From assembly GCA_965228425.1 (NCBI GenBank), contig OZ245815.1:4774001-4838000 (forward strand): a DNA stretch of 64,000 nt. The letters run 5' to 3'. Positions 42,223 through 51,747 of this stretch are shown here, one piece after another (within the stretch, counting starts at the first letter, position 1; every line of letters begins with the position of its first letter). The stretch comes from JAJFJD01 sp965228425. GTDB taxonomy: Bacteria; Pseudomonadota; Alphaproteobacteria; UBA8366. Under the pieces are notes generated by a model. That model was given only the letters and a program-made list of their open reading frames with translations, had not been told where the DNA came from and did no database searches. The position numbers and the translations under genes are program-made.

Positions 42223-43285
42223 GACGGTTCTTCCGGGCCGTTTCGTCCCGGACGGCCGCCATGTCGGACACGACCATTTCGCTGACCAGATTGCCGAAGG
42301 GCGTCGTCGCCTCCCAGCCGAGTTTTTCCCGCGCCTTCGTCGGATCGCCGAGCAGTTTGTCGACCTCGGTCGGGCGGAAATAGACCGGATCGATCTCGAC
42401 CAGTGTGCCGCCGGTCGCCGCATCGACGCCTTTTTCATCGACGCCCGTGCCGCGCCACTCGATCGTCTTGTCGACGCATTGAAAGGCCAACTCGACGAAT
42501 TCGCGAACCGAATGGCTCTCTCCGGTCGCCAGCACGTAATCGTCCGGCTCGGGCTGCTGCAGCACCCGCCACATACCCTCGGCGAAATCGCGCGCGTGCC
42601 CCCAATCCCGTTCCGCATCCAAGTTGCCGAGAAACAAGCGCGACTGCAGGCCCTGTTCGATGGCGGCGACCGCGCGGGTGATCTTGCGGGTGACGAAGGT
42701 TTCGCCGCGGGTTGGCCCTTCGTGGTTGAAACTGATTCCGTTGCTCGCATGCATGCCGTAGGCTTCGCGGTAATTCACCGTGATCCAATAGGCATAGAGT
42801 TTGGCGGCCCCATACGGGCTGCGCGGATAGAAGGGCGTGGTCTCATTCTGCGGCGTGGTCTGCGCCTTGCCATAGAGTTCCGAGGTGGAGGCCTGATAGA
42901 ACCGGACACTGTCTTCCAGACCGAGAATCCGGATCGCCTCCAGCATGCGAAGGGTCCCGAGGGCATCGGCGTTGGCGGTGTATTCCGGCGTCTCGAAACT
43001 CACCATGACATGCGATTGCGCGGCGAGGTTATAGATTTCCGTCGGCTGCACTTGCTGCACAAGGCGCAGCAGGTTCGTCGCGTCGGTCATGTCGCCGTAA
43101 TGCAGCGTGAAGCGGATGTCGTCGTCGTGCGGGTCCTGATAGAGGTGGTCGATCCGTTCCGTGTTGAAGGACGACGACCGGCGTTTGACGCCATGCACCT
43201 CATACCCTTTGCGCAGCAGCAGATCGGCAAGATACGCGCCGTCCTGCCCGGTAACCCCGGTTATGAATGCGACCTTTTTGGCCAA
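42215..43285 (-). CDS. gmd: GDP-mannose 4,6-dehydratase
   Basis: A 356-residue SDR-extended enzyme. The NADP motif is TGVTGQDGAYLADLLLRKGYEV near residue 10, the active site carries ASTSELYGKAQ and SPYGAAKLYAYW (Tyr-x3-Lys). NHEGPTRGETFVTRKITRA is also typical. It converts GDP-D-mannose to GDP-4-keto-6-deoxymannose, the substrate of the next gene, fcl. Together they supply GDP-L-fucose for a surface polysaccharide whose glycosyltransferases lie outside the window. Confidence 0.95.
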   Translation of the reverse strand: MAKKVAFITGVTGQDGAYLADLLLRKGYEVHGVKRRSSSFNTERIDHLYQDPHDDDIRFTLHYGDMTDATNLLRLVQQVQPTEIYNLAAQSHVMVSFETPEYTANADALGTLRMLEAIRILGLEDSVRFYQASTSELYGKAQTTPQNETTPFYPRSPYGAAKLYAYWITVNYREAYGMHASNGISFNHEGPTRGETFVTRKITRAVAAIEQGLQSRLFLGNLDAERDWGHARDFAEGMWRVLQQPEPDDYVLATGESHSVREFVELAFQCVDKTIEWRGTGVDEKGVDAATGGTLVEIDPVYFRPTEVDKLLGDPTKAREKLGWEATTPFGNLVSEMVVSDMAAVRDETARKNRHD

Positions 43286-43488
43286 GGAACCCGCCCCGTC
43301 TGCTCGTTGACGGGCATACTCTTATCGTTTGCGAGGGAAGGCAACCGCGAAAGCGATGGAGTTGTCGCGCGGATTCACGCGCCGAGGGTCAAATTCAGAG
43401 CGCGGCATGCGACCGCTGTTCGGGCCATTCGCGGTGCCCGCCGAGTGCTTTTCGCGCCAATGCCGGGAAGGAAAAGCGCGCCATCCCG

Positions 43489-44649
43489 TCAGCCCGGCCA
43501 CCGCTCCAGCAGGTCGATCGGATCGCCGTACTTCTCGGCGGCGGCAACGACCTCGGGGTCCTTGAGCGAGGTCAGGAAACCGTCATCGATCAGCGTCGCG
43601 TTGCCTGCCGTGACCGTGCTGTCGAAACTGATCAAATCCATGTGGACCGGCGGTTCCTCCCACTCCGGCATGACCCGGCGGATGTAGTCGTTCGGCTTCT
43701 CCAGATCGATGCCGTAATGCAGCACGCCGGGCGAGTTCGACCCTGCGGGATAGATCGTATAGCGCGGCGCTTTCGGGTTGAAGCCGCAGCCGAGCTCGAT
43801 AAGCTGCCCGCCGACCAGCATGTCGCGCAGAATATCCGCTGTTTCGCCGTCACCCTCGACGGCGGTGATACGGTCATCCTTGAAGATCACGCCGATGCGG
43901 TCTTCGAAGGGTTTCTCGAAACCGACCGCCCATTCCGGATAGACCACGCCGTTGATCGGCACGACCACGCTGTCGTCATTGCCGACCGACGTGCGGTCGT
44001 AGAGGTTCGGGCCATGCGTCGGCAGGTAATGGACATAGGCGCCCGGCGAGTCCGCTTTCATCTGCCCGGCCCAGCGCGTCGTCTTCAGCAGGTTTTCCTT
44101 CATCTCCGCCGTGAAGTTGATCGTCAGGTCGGTGCCGCGCGGGTCGGCGAAATGCAGGTCGAAATCCTGTCCGCTCGGGAATTGCCGCGCGGTGCCGAGA
44201 ATAATGTCGCCGACCAAATCGACCGGAAAGCGGGCCTGCTCCGTCTTCAGCAGATCGAGATTGCGGAAATAGGTGATCTTGATCCAGCGCTGCCCCCGCT
44301 TGCGCTGGGCGATGCAATAGGGATCGATCACCGAGCAGAACCAGGTCGAGACCACGAAGGTCGCCCAATCGACCAACGGCTTGACCTCGTCCGGCACGGT
44401 GGTGTGCTGCGTCGTGTGCGACATGAAAACCCGGTGCTCGGCCCCGCGCGCCTTCGCCAGGCCGGTGACCGCGTGGATCACCCGAGGGTCGAGCTTGCCG
44501 TCCGCCAGGAACAACACCTTGTCGTCCGGTTTGATCGCGAAGACGCGGGAGAAATTCTCCATCGCCGCGAAATATTCAGCGGTCTGAACCGTCTCAAGGG
44601 TGTTGGTTCGCGGCAGGCCAATGCCGGGAAACGGGTCGGTCGGTATCAT
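43489..44649 (-). CDS. M29-like (aminopeptidase T / NicX-type) family protein
   Basis: A 386-residue protein that resembles the aminopeptidase T family and the related 2,5-dihydroxypyridine dioxygenase NicX. I base this on the central stretch, VVYPEWAVGFEKPFEDRIGVIFKDDRITAVEGDGETADIL, followed by LIELGCGFNPKAPRYTIYPAGSNSPGVLHYGID, which carries probable metal-binding Glu, Asn and His residues. It is cytoplasmic, with no signal. It is isolated, with 200 bp to its nearest same-strand gene. Peptidase or dioxygenase activity cannot be decided from the sequence. Confidence 0.6.
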   Translation of the reverse strand: MIPTDPFPGIGLPRTNTLETVQTAEYFAAMENFSRVFAIKPDDKVLFLADGKLDPRVIHAVTGLAKARGAEHRVFMSHTTQHTTVPDEVKPLVDWATFVVSTWFCSVIDPYCIAQRKRGQRWIKITYFRNLDLLKTEQARFPVDLVGDIILGTARQFPSGQDFDLHFADPRGTDLTINFTAEMKENLLKTTRWAGQMKADSPGAYVHYLPTHGPNLYDRTSVGNDDSVVVPINGVVYPEWAVGFEKPFEDRIGVIFKDDRITAVEGDGETADILRDMLVGGQLIELGCGFNPKAPRYTIYPAGSNSPGVLHYGIDLEKPNDYIRRVMPEWEEPPVHMDLISFDSTVTAGNATLIDDGFLTSLKDPEVVAAAEKYGDPIDLLERWPG

Positions 44650-44911
44650 CGTAGCCGATCCTTTGTGCGCCGGGGCCGGTGCATTCGGTGTCTCCTGTGC
44701 ATTTCGAACGACACGCCCCCGAATTCTCCATCGATACTAACGAAAAGAAAGCGCTTGCGGAAAGCCATCAATCGAGCACCGGACCAGGACGTTCACATTT
44801 TTTGACCGGTGACCAGGGGCATATTCAGCATGGCGCCTATGCAGAGCGCGTGCTTTAAATTACCACTCACCAACCGGTAGCCTTTCCGACACACGATCAA
44901 GCGGAGCGAAC

Positions 44912-46159
44912 GTGACGTCCCACAGCGACACATCCGGTGCGCGCGCGAGCGCGATCGACGGGCCTTACGCCCTGTTCCGTCTCGCCGTGTCGATCCTGTT
45001 GGCCACCATGGGCAGCATCGGCATGTGGGCGGTGGTGGTTGTCATGCCCGCGGTACAGGCCGAGTTCGGCGTCGACCGGGCGGACGCATCGCTGCCCTAT
45101 ACCCTGACAATGGTCGGCTTCGCGATCGGCAACGCCATCGTCGGCCGGTTCGTCGACCGGTATGGCATCACCCTGCCGATCATCGTTGCCGCGACCACGC
45201 TCGCGCTCGGGTTCATTCTGGCAGCGATGTCGACCGCAATCTGGCAGATTGCGGCGATCCAGGGCCTGCTGATCGGCATCGGCACCTCGGCCAGTTTCGG
45301 CCCGCTGATCGCCGACGTATCGCATTGGTTCAGCCGGCGGCGCGGCATCGCCGTCGCCGCAACCGCCAGCGGCAACTATCTCGCCGGCGCCATTTGGCCC
45401 ACCCTGATCGAAGGTTTCATCCGCACCGAGGGCTGGCGCACGACCTATATGGGTATCGGCGTCCTCTGCGTTTGCGTAATGGTGCCGTTGGCTTTGTGCC
45501 TGCGCCGGCCGCCGCCGCAGGATCATCCGGTCCGGGCGGACGGCACCGTCGGGCCGCAGCCCGGCCGCAGTATCGATATCTCGCCGCGGCTGCTGCAGAT
45601 CATGCTGGCGATCGCCGGAATCGGCTGCTGCGTCGCCATGTCGATGCCGCAGGTCCATATCGTCGCTTATTGCGTCGACCTCGGCTACGGCGTCGCGCGC
45701 GGCGCGGAAATGCTCTCACTGATGCTGGCCGGCGGCGTGGTCAGCCGGCTCGTCTTCGGACTGCTTGCCGATTACATGGGCGGCATCCGCACCCTGCTGT
45801 TGGGATCGATCCTGCAGGCGATCGCCCTCTGCTTATACCTGCCGTTCGACGGCCTGACCTCGCTCTACGTCGTCTCTTTGATCTTCGGTCTTTCGCAGGG
45901 TGGCATCGTACCGAGCTATGCGATCATCGTGCGCGAATACCTGCCCGCCCGCGAGGCGGGGCAGCGCGTCGGCACCGTCATGATGATGACGATCATGGGC
46001 ATGGCGTTGGGCGGCTGGCTGTCGGGCTGGATCTATGACGCGACCGGATCGTACCAAGCGGCGCTGATCAACGGCATCGCCTTCAACATGGTCAACATCA
46101 CGATCATGCTGTTGCTGCTGTGGCGCACGACCCGCGGGCCGCGCGCGGCGATGGCTTAG
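44912..46159 (+). CDS. MFS transporter (OFA/monocarboxylate-like)
   Basis: A 415-residue carrier with about twelve hydrophobic segments. NAIVGRFVDRYGITLP is the A-like motif between helices 2 and 3, and SHWFSRRRGIAVAATASGNYLAGA near residue 140 is typical of monocarboxylate/oxalate-formate-like members, as is LGLSQGG-like GLSQGGIVPSYAIIVREYLPAREAGQRVG. Probably takes up a carboxylic acid. It converges on the DHDPS-family gene; an inverted repeat lies between. Confidence 0.85.
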   Translation: MTSHSDTSGARASAIDGPYALFRLAVSILLATMGSIGMWAVVVVMPAVQAEFGVDRADASLPYTLTMVGFAIGNAIVGRFVDRYGITLPIIVAATTLALGFILAAMSTAIWQIAAIQGLLIGIGTSASFGPLIADVSHWFSRRRGIAVAATASGNYLAGAIWPTLIEGFIRTEGWRTTYMGIGVLCVCVMVPLALCLRRPPPQDHPVRADGTVGPQPGRSIDISPRLLQIMLAIAGIGCCVAMSMPQVHIVAYCVDLGYGVARGAEMLSLMLAGGVVSRLVFGLLADYMGGIRTLLLGSILQAIALCLYLPFDGLTSLYVVSLIFGLSQGGIVPSYAIIVREYLPAREAGQRVGTVMMMTIMGMALGGWLSGWIYDATGSYQAALINGIAFNMVNITIMLLLLWRTTRGPRAAMA

Positions 46160-46180
46160 TCAACAATCACCGCAACATCC

Positions 46181-46206
46181 GTCATTCCCGAGAAAGCGGG
46201 AATGAC
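46181..46206. terminator. Perfect inverted repeat between convergent genes, REP-like
   Basis: GTCATTCCCG (46181-46190) and CGGGAATGAC (46197-46206) form a perfect 10-bp stem with a six-base loop. The sequence resembles a common intergenic palindrome found in many proteobacteria. It lies between the ends of the MFS carrier and the DHDPS-family gene and may act as a shared terminator. Confidence 0.6.
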
Positions 46207-46219
46207 ATCATGCGGTCAG

Positions 46220-47131
46220 CTACACGCCTTCGATCTTGAAGGAGATGCGGTCCAGGTCGGCCAGCAATTTGTTGGTTGCGTCGTCGGGCAGGTTCATCAG
46301 CGGCGGGCGAACATTCTTCCACACGCCGTCGCCCGCGAAATGCGCAATCGCCGCCTTCATCGCCGGGATCATCGGGAAGCCTTCGAACACGCCGCGCACC
46401 GTATCGAGCCGCGCCTGCTGGTCGTCGGCATCGTCGTTCTGCCATGTCTCGTAAAGTGTGTGGATCGCGCCCGGGTTGATGTTCGCCGTCGCCGAGATGC
46501 AGCCGACGCCGCCGTTCCGCATGTTCTGCAGCAGGAAGGTTTCGCTGCCCGCGAACACGCCGAAGCCGGGGAAATTGTCGAGCATCGCCTTGGTGTTGCT
46601 CCAATCGCCGGAGCTGTCCTTGATGCCGACCACCGTGTCGGGGAAGTCCTTCACCAGCTTCTCGATCAGCGTCAGCGTGATCGGCACGTTCGAGACCTGC
46701 GGGATGTGATAGAGGTAGATCTTGAGCTTGTCGTCGCCGACCCGCTGAATAACCTCCGCGTAGCTGCGATAGAGCGCGTCGTCATCCGCGCCCTTGTAAT
46801 AGAAGGGCGGCAGCATCAGGACGCCGCCACAGCCGAGTTCGACCGCGCGTTTCGACAGCTCGATCGAATCGGTGAGCGCGCAGCAGCCGGTGCCCGGCAT
46901 CAATTCCGCGGCGTTGATCCCGCCTTCGACCAGCGCCTCCATCAGCATGATGCGCTCGGCGGTCGACATGGAGTTGCCTTCGCTGTTGGTGCCGAAGATG
47001 GCGAGGCCGCAGTTGTTCGACTGCAGCCATTGGCACTGCTTCAGCAGGCGCGCCGCGTCCGGCTTGAGATCGTCATCGAAAGGGGTCACGACGGGCGTCA
47101 AAACCCCGGACATTGTCGCTGTTGCCGTCAT
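46220..47131 (-). CDS. Dihydrodipicolinate synthase family protein
   Basis: A 303-residue class I pyruvate-dependent aldolase/lyase. GVLTPVVTPFDDDLKPD is the N-terminal motif, IFGTNSEGNSMS replaces the usual GTTGE, LYHIPQVSNVPI holds the catalytic Tyr, and VVGIKDSSGDW carries the Schiff-base Lys. The family covers dihydrodipicolinate synthase, N-acetylneuraminate lyase and keto-deoxy-sugar aldolases. The GTNSEG loop and the context argue against a lysine-biosynthetic role; a catabolic aldolase for an acid brought in by the MFS carrier is possible. Confidence 0.88.
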   Translation of the reverse strand: MTATATMSGVLTPVVTPFDDDLKPDAARLLKQCQWLQSNNCGLAIFGTNSEGNSMSTAERIMLMEALVEGGINAAELMPGTGCCALTDSIELSKRAVELGCGGVLMLPPFYYKGADDDALYRSYAEVIQRVGDDKLKIYLYHIPQVSNVPITLTLIEKLVKDFPDTVVGIKDSSGDWSNTKAMLDNFPGFGVFAGSETFLLQNMRNGGVGCISATANINPGAIHTLYETWQNDDADDQQARLDTVRGVFEGFPMIPAMKAAIAHFAGDGVWKNVRPPLMNLPDDATNKLLADLDRISFKIEGV

Positions 47132-47296
47132 TACGCGTATCCTCGGTCCAAAATCACAGTCAGAATTGCTGGAATCGCAGGCCGTTCGCGGCCCGCGCGG
47201 CGCTAAGATAGCATCCGGATTTCGGCGGGGCGATTAACTTTTTGTACGGGCGACACGGCGCATTCGGGTAAGGGAACCGGAGGCGGCAACAGCGTA

Positions 47297-48895
47297 TCAG
47301 GCCGCCTTAGCGTCTTCCAGGATCATGTCCGCCCCCTTTTCGGCGATCATGATGGTAGGCGCGTTGGTGTTGCCCGTGGTCAGCGTCGGCATGATCGACG
47401 CATCGATCACCCGCAAACCCTGAACCCCGTGGACCCGCAGCCGGTCATCGACCACCGCCATAGGGTCGTCGCCCATCTTGCACGTGCCGACCGGGTGATA
47501 CAGCGTGTTGCCCTTGTGGCGGGTGTATTCGCGGACCGTCTCCACCGAGTTCACGTCCGGCCCCGGCGCGAGTTCGCCCCTGCTGACCTCGGCCAGCGCC
47601 GGGGCGGCGAAGATGCTGCGGCATTTCTCCAGCCCCGCATGCAGGACATGGGCGTCGCTTTCCGCCGACAGATAGTTCGGCCGGATCGCCGGCGCCTGCA
47701 GCGGATCGGCGCTCGCCGCCATAATCGTGCCCCGGCTCTCGGGCCGGACGGGGCAAACCGCGATGGTCATGCCCGGCTCCTTGTCGAAGGACTTGATCTC
47801 GACCGCGTCGTAGCTCGCCGGCGTGAACAAAAGCTGCAGGTCCGGGCTGCTCAACCCCTCGCGGCTGCGGGTGAACACCATCGCGGCGGTGACGCCGAAG
47901 GTCAGCGCGCCATTCCCGACCAGAAAGTACCGGAATACTTCCGGTATAACGCGCGGCGCGCGCGCCAACTCGTTGATCGAGACCAGGCCTTCGACCCGGT
48001 GTGAGATGCGGACCACGTAGTGATCCTGCAGGTTGGCGCCGACGCCCGGCAGGTCTTGGCGCACCGGCACGCCGATCGATTGCAGATGCGCCGCCGGGCC
48101 GATCCCGGACAGGTGCAGCAGATGCGGCGAGTTTACCGCTCCGCCCGAAACGATGACCTCGCGGTCCGCGCGCACTTCTTTGTCGACACCGCCCTGCCGG
48201 TAGGTCGCGCCGACGCAGCGGCTCCCGTCGAACAGCAGCCCCGTGCCGACGGCCTCGGTCACGACCTCCAGGTTCTCGCGCGACCGCGCCTCGGCGAGGA
48301 AGCTGCGCGCGGTCGAGGCCCGGAACCGCTTGTTCCGCGTCATCTGCGAATAGGCGACGCCTTCCTGCTGCGCGCCGTTGTAGTCGGGTGACAGCGGAAA
48401 TCCTGCCTGCTGCGCCGCCTCGACGAACTTATGGGTGAGTGGCAGGATCGTGCGGTAGTTCTCGACCGCCAGCACGCCGCCCTTGCTGCGGAAGTCCGGG
48501 TCGCCGTCGCCGCGAAAATCCTCCGACTTCTTGAAGTAGGGCAGCACGTCATCATAGGCCCAGCCGCGGCAGCCGCGCTGCGCCCAACCGTCGTAATCCG
48601 CGGGGTTGCCGCGCACATAGAGCATGCCGTTGATCGAACTCGAGCCGCCGAGTGTCTTACCGCGCGGCCAGTTGACCCGCCGGTCGGCGGTGCCTTCCTC
48701 GGGTTCGGACGTGTAGTTCCAGTTGATCACCGGATGCGTCATCAAGGTGCGTACCCCGGCCGGGATATGGATCATCGGGTTGCGGTCGGGCGGCCCCGCC
48801 TCCAACAGCACGACCCGCGCGCCGTCCGCGCTCAACCGGTTCGCCAGCACACACCCCGCCGACCCGGCCCCCACGATCACATAATCCGCCTGCAT
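47297..48895 (-). CDS. GMC family oxidoreductase (choline dehydrogenase-like)
   Basis: A 532-residue flavoenzyme. The FAD motif is YVIVGAGSAGCVLANRLS at the start and GMC signatures appear as RGKTLGGSSSINGMLYVRG near residue 78 and SGGAVNSPHLLHLSGIGPA near residue 250. The C-terminus has HPVGTCKMGDDPMAVVDDRLRVHGVQGLRVIDASIMPT with the catalytic His near 465. Members oxidise choline, alcohols or polyols, and substrate identity is unclear. The start at MQADYV is chosen as FAD-domain-proximal; an upstream ATG would add 25 residues. Confidence 0.9.
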   Translation of the reverse strand: MQADYVIVGAGSAGCVLANRLSADGARVVLLEAGPPDRNPMIHIPAGVRTLMTHPVINWNYTSEPEEGTADRRVNWPRGKTLGGSSSINGMLYVRGNPADYDGWAQRGCRGWAYDDVLPYFKKSEDFRGDGDPDFRSKGGVLAVENYRTILPLTHKFVEAAQQAGFPLSPDYNGAQQEGVAYSQMTRNKRFRASTARSFLAEARSRENLEVVTEAVGTGLLFDGSRCVGATYRQGGVDKEVRADREVIVSGGAVNSPHLLHLSGIGPAAHLQSIGVPVRQDLPGVGANLQDHYVVRISHRVEGLVSINELARAPRVIPEVFRYFLVGNGALTFGVTAAMVFTRSREGLSSPDLQLLFTPASYDAVEIKSFDKEPGMTIAVCPVRPESRGTIMAASADPLQAPAIRPNYLSAESDAHVLHAGLEKCRSIFAAPALAEVSRGELAPGPDVNSVETVREYTRHKGNTLYHPVGTCKMGDDPMAVVDDRLRVHGVQGLRVIDASIMPTLTTGNTNAPTIMIAEKGADMILEDAKAA

Positions 48896-49052
48896 TCTTG
48901 GTTCCCGCCCGCGACTGTTTCTTCTTGCAGGAAGATTAGCGTGTTCATGCAGGGCTGTCGCGACCGCCACCGGGCCTCTTGCGAAACCGCAATCTACGAT
49001 GGACTATCGAATGTGCCGCCGTTCGCGCGGTGGTTCTAACCCTGGAAATGCC

Positions 49053-49664
49053 ATGCCCCTCACCGTCGACTGCTTCTACTCTCTTTCCTCGCCCTGGGCG
49101 TATTTCGCCGGGCCGCGCATCGTCGAGATCGCGCGCCGTCATCATGCGCGGGTCATCCTCAAGCCGTATGATTTCCAGGAGGTCGCGCCGAAGACCGGGG
49201 GCATCCCGATCCTGACCCGGCCACAGCCGCGCCAGGACTATCACCGCGTCGAACTGGCGCGGTGGAGCAAGCATCTCGGCATGCCGTTGAACCTTAAGCC
49301 GCGCTTCTACCCGCCGAAGGACAACAAGACGCCGGGCCACACGGTGATCGCCGCCCAACAGTTGGGCCTCGACGCGCTGCGCCTGTCGCACGCGATCCTG
49401 CGCGCCATCTGGTGGGAGGAGCGCAACGTCGCGCTACCGGAAACCCGGAAGGCGATCGCCGACGAGAACGGCATGGACGGTGCGGAACTGATCGCGATCG
49501 AACGCAGCGACCCGGTCGTCGCGGAATACCGCCGCAACACCGACGAGGTCGAGGAACTCGGCGTTTTCGGCGCGCCTACCTATGTCTTCGAGGGCGAGTT
49601 GTTCTGGGGCCAGGACCGGCTGGATTTCCTCGACCGCGCGCTGGCGAACGCCTCGCGCGACTAA
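49053..49664 (+). CDS. 2-hydroxychromene-2-carboxylate isomerase / DsbA-family protein
   Basis: A 203-residue thioredoxin-fold, kappa-class GST-like protein. CFYSLSSPWAYFAGPRI near residue 6 is the S-x-x-S motif replacing a CxxC, and the C-terminal ELGVFGAPTYVFEGELFWGQDRLDFLDRAL is the conserved cis-Pro and GQDR block of the family. HCCA isomerases act in naphthalene breakdown with glutathione; other members have unknown substrates. Start at MPLTVDC is chosen for homology; a longer frame begins at 48999. Confidence 0.87.
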   Translation: MPLTVDCFYSLSSPWAYFAGPRIVEIARRHHARVILKPYDFQEVAPKTGGIPILTRPQPRQDYHRVELARWSKHLGMPLNLKPRFYPPKDNKTPGHTVIAAQQLGLDALRLSHAILRAIWWEERNVALPETRKAIADENGMDGAELIAIERSDPVVAEYRRNTDEVEELGVFGAPTYVFEGELFWGQDRLDFLDRALANASRD

Positions 49665-49667
49665 CCC

Positions 49668-50504
49668 CTAGAAAAACGCCAGCGCCCGCATCTCAATGCT
49701 TTGCCTGATGGCGGCGTCGGGCGGGCTGGTCGGGTCGTCGAAGGCGCTGTGCGCGGTGAAGCGCACGCCGGCATCCGCGTCCGTATCGAACACCTTGAAG
49801 ACGATCGCCTCGTCCCGGGTCATCAGCGGGAAGTAGAACCAGCGGTGATCCGGATGGTAGGCGATGTGATAGGTCTCCGCCGTGCGGTCGCGGTAGCGCC
49901 GCTGATTGCGGATGAAACCGACCTCGGGGATCGTGCGCCCGTCGCACATCGCCAGCGGCTCGGACTCGACGCGCGGCGCGATCGACCGCCAGACCTGGAT
50001 GATCGCGAAACGGCGGCTCAACGCGTCTTCCGCTTCGTCCGGCGGCAGAAAATCGCGCACCCGCTGCGGGGCCGAGGTCTCGGTATAGTCGTTGTGGACG
50101 TAGCGGACCGTGTCGCGCACCCAGCCTTCCGCATGTTGGCCGGTGTCGGGCGTGCGGACCGTGTGGTCGAACACCAGGACGCGGCGCGCGCCGCTCTCCG
50201 CTTTAATTAGCGTTTCGATCTCCGGGTAATAGACGCGCTTGATCTCGTCCTCGTCGAGGAAACTCTGCACTTTCGTCGGGTGCGGCACGAGTCGGAACCC
50301 GTGCGACGGCAAGGTGAAGTCTTCGTCCGCGGTGCGGCCGTTCCGGATGCGGACACGGCGCGGTTCATAGGTCGCGCGATGCGCCTTGTGTTCCTCTTCC
50401 GGCCAATCCACATAGCGTACCGGCGGAATGCCGTCGTCCACGATGTAGTGCAAGTCGGCCTCGACATAATCGGCGTCGAAGGCTAAATCCGCTGCGTCGC
50501 TCAT
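49668..50504 (-). CDS. CmcJ/NvfI-family Fe(II)/2-oxoglutarate-type oxidoreductase
   Basis: A 278-residue protein of the CmcJ/NvfI family. Recognisable features are RYVHNDYTETSAPQRVRD near residue 125, FAIIQVWRSIAP, and AYHPDHRWFYFPLMTRDEAIVFKVFD, followed by FTAHSAFDDPTSP. HND gives a probable iron-binding H-x-D, with the distal His in HSAF. Fungal and bacterial relatives act in natural-product tailoring. It ends the putative four-gene set that starts with the selenoprotein; 31 bp from the PLP enzyme upstream. Substrate unknown. Confidence 0.75.
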   Translation of the reverse strand: MSDAADLAFDADYVEADLHYIVDDGIPPVRYVDWPEEEHKAHRATYEPRRVRIRNGRTADEDFTLPSHGFRLVPHPTKVQSFLDEDEIKRVYYPEIETLIKAESGARRVLVFDHTVRTPDTGQHAEGWVRDTVRYVHNDYTETSAPQRVRDFLPPDEAEDALSRRFAIIQVWRSIAPRVESEPLAMCDGRTIPEVGFIRNQRRYRDRTAETYHIAYHPDHRWFYFPLMTRDEAIVFKVFDTDADAGVRFTAHSAFDDPTSPPDAAIRQSIEMRALAFF

Positions 50505-50535
50505 CGGTCCCATCCGTTCAATACACGTGTCCTTA

Positions 50536-51705
50536 CTAATATGCACCGCGCGCGTCGATCGGCCAGATGTCGATCAGGTCGTCGCCGCGCACCACATGCA
50601 CATGGTCGTAGAGGTTGAGTGTCGGGTCGCAATGCGGCACGTAGCATTCGATGCCGTGGCCGGGCACCAGTTCGCCGCCACCCGCCGCGATATCGATCCG
50701 GCCGTGCTCATCGCTCCACAGCGCACAGGTCGCCGCCGTGCCGTCGGCCAAGCCCCGAACGATCTGCGGCGCGGCGGACTTGCCGAGAAAATGCTTGTAG
50801 CCCCCATCCGCCGTCGCCTGGTCCGGCAGGGACCGGCTGACCACCGACACCGCCACGAAGAGCGACGGCTCGAACGGCCGGTCGTTGTCCTCGGTCAGGG
50901 GTATCGCGTCATACTCGGCATCCATGAAGATGTAGCTGCCGAACTGCGCCTCGGTGATGCCGCCGGCCTGCGGCTCCATGAAACACGTGCCCGTGCTGCC
51001 GCCGGAAACGGTGGTGATCTCGACACCCTGCGCCGCCAATCCATCGATCACGTCGCGAATCTTCGCTGCGGCGGATGCCGCGCCGCTGCGCCGGGCCGCG
51101 TGATCCGGCTCATGCGACAGATGCCCGGCATAGGCCTGCATCCCCCGAAGATCGAAGGCCGGGTCCGCCGCGAGGAACTTCCCGAGATCGATCGCATCCG
51201 CGACCTCGGTCACGCCGGTGCGCGCGCGCCCTAGGTCCAAGTCCAGCATCACCGGCAATTGGACGCCGACGGCCTGTGCCATCGCCGCCAACGCCTTCGC
51301 GCCAGCCGGGTTATCCACCACGGTGGTAACATCCGCGTCGGCGGCGAGCCGGACGAAGCGGTGCATCTTGGCCGCGGTGCTGAGCGGCGAGGTGATCAGG
51401 ATGCCGGGGATGCCGGCCCCGGCGAAGATTTCGGCCTCGCCGATATTCACGACGCACAGCCCGACCGCACCGGCGGCGACCTGTCGACGCGCAATCTCCA
51501 CGCATTTATGCGCCTTGCCGTGCGGCCGCAACGCGATGCCCATGTCCGAACAATGCGCCGCCATGCGCGCGACGTTGCGCTCGAAGGCGTCGATATCCAG
51601 GATCAGGCAGGGCGTGGAAAGTTGATTCCGTCCGCCCGCCTGCCCGATCAGACCGGCATTGGGGCACGGGCGCGGTTGATGTTCCGGGTTGGTTGGCGGC
51701 GTCAT
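50536..51705 (-). CDS. PLP-dependent enzyme, D-threonine aldolase / DSD1-like
   Basis: A 389-residue alanine racemase-fold enzyme of the DSD1/D-threonine aldolase family. ALRPHGKAHKCVEIA near residue 60 carries the PLP lysine, TVSGGSTGTCFMEP near 243 is the PLP phosphate loop, and a C-terminal VPGHGIECYVPHCDPTLNLYD carries the HC metal site of eukaryotic-type D-serine dehydratases and D-threonine aldolases. It cleaves or dehydrates D-hydroxy amino acids with PLP and a divalent metal. It lies 42 bp downstream of the CoA-transferase gene and 31 bp before CmcJ, so these probably share a transcript. Confidence 0.87.
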   Translation of the reverse strand: MTPPTNPEHQPRPCPNAGLIGQAGGRNQLSTPCLILDIDAFERNVARMAAHCSDMGIALRPHGKAHKCVEIARRQVAAGAVGLCVVNIGEAEIFAGAGIPGILITSPLSTAAKMHRFVRLAADADVTTVVDNPAGAKALAAMAQAVGVQLPVMLDLDLGRARTGVTEVADAIDLGKFLAADPAFDLRGMQAYAGHLSHEPDHAARRSGAASAAAKIRDVIDGLAAQGVEITTVSGGSTGTCFMEPQAGGITEAQFGSYIFMDAEYDAIPLTEDNDRPFEPSLFVAVSVVSRSLPDQATADGGYKHFLGKSAAPQIVRGLADGTAATCALWSDEHGRIDIAAGGGELVPGHGIECYVPHCDPTLNLYDHVHVVRGDDLIDIWPIDARGAY

Positions 51706-51747
51706 CGCATTTTCTCCTGCCGTCGTGAATACCCCCGACGGACCGCT

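Noticed and set aside
42223..42750. Upstream extension of the fcl frame
   Set aside because: It lies inside gmd in a different phase and carries no Rossmann motif. The ATG at 42222 is right next to the gmd stop.
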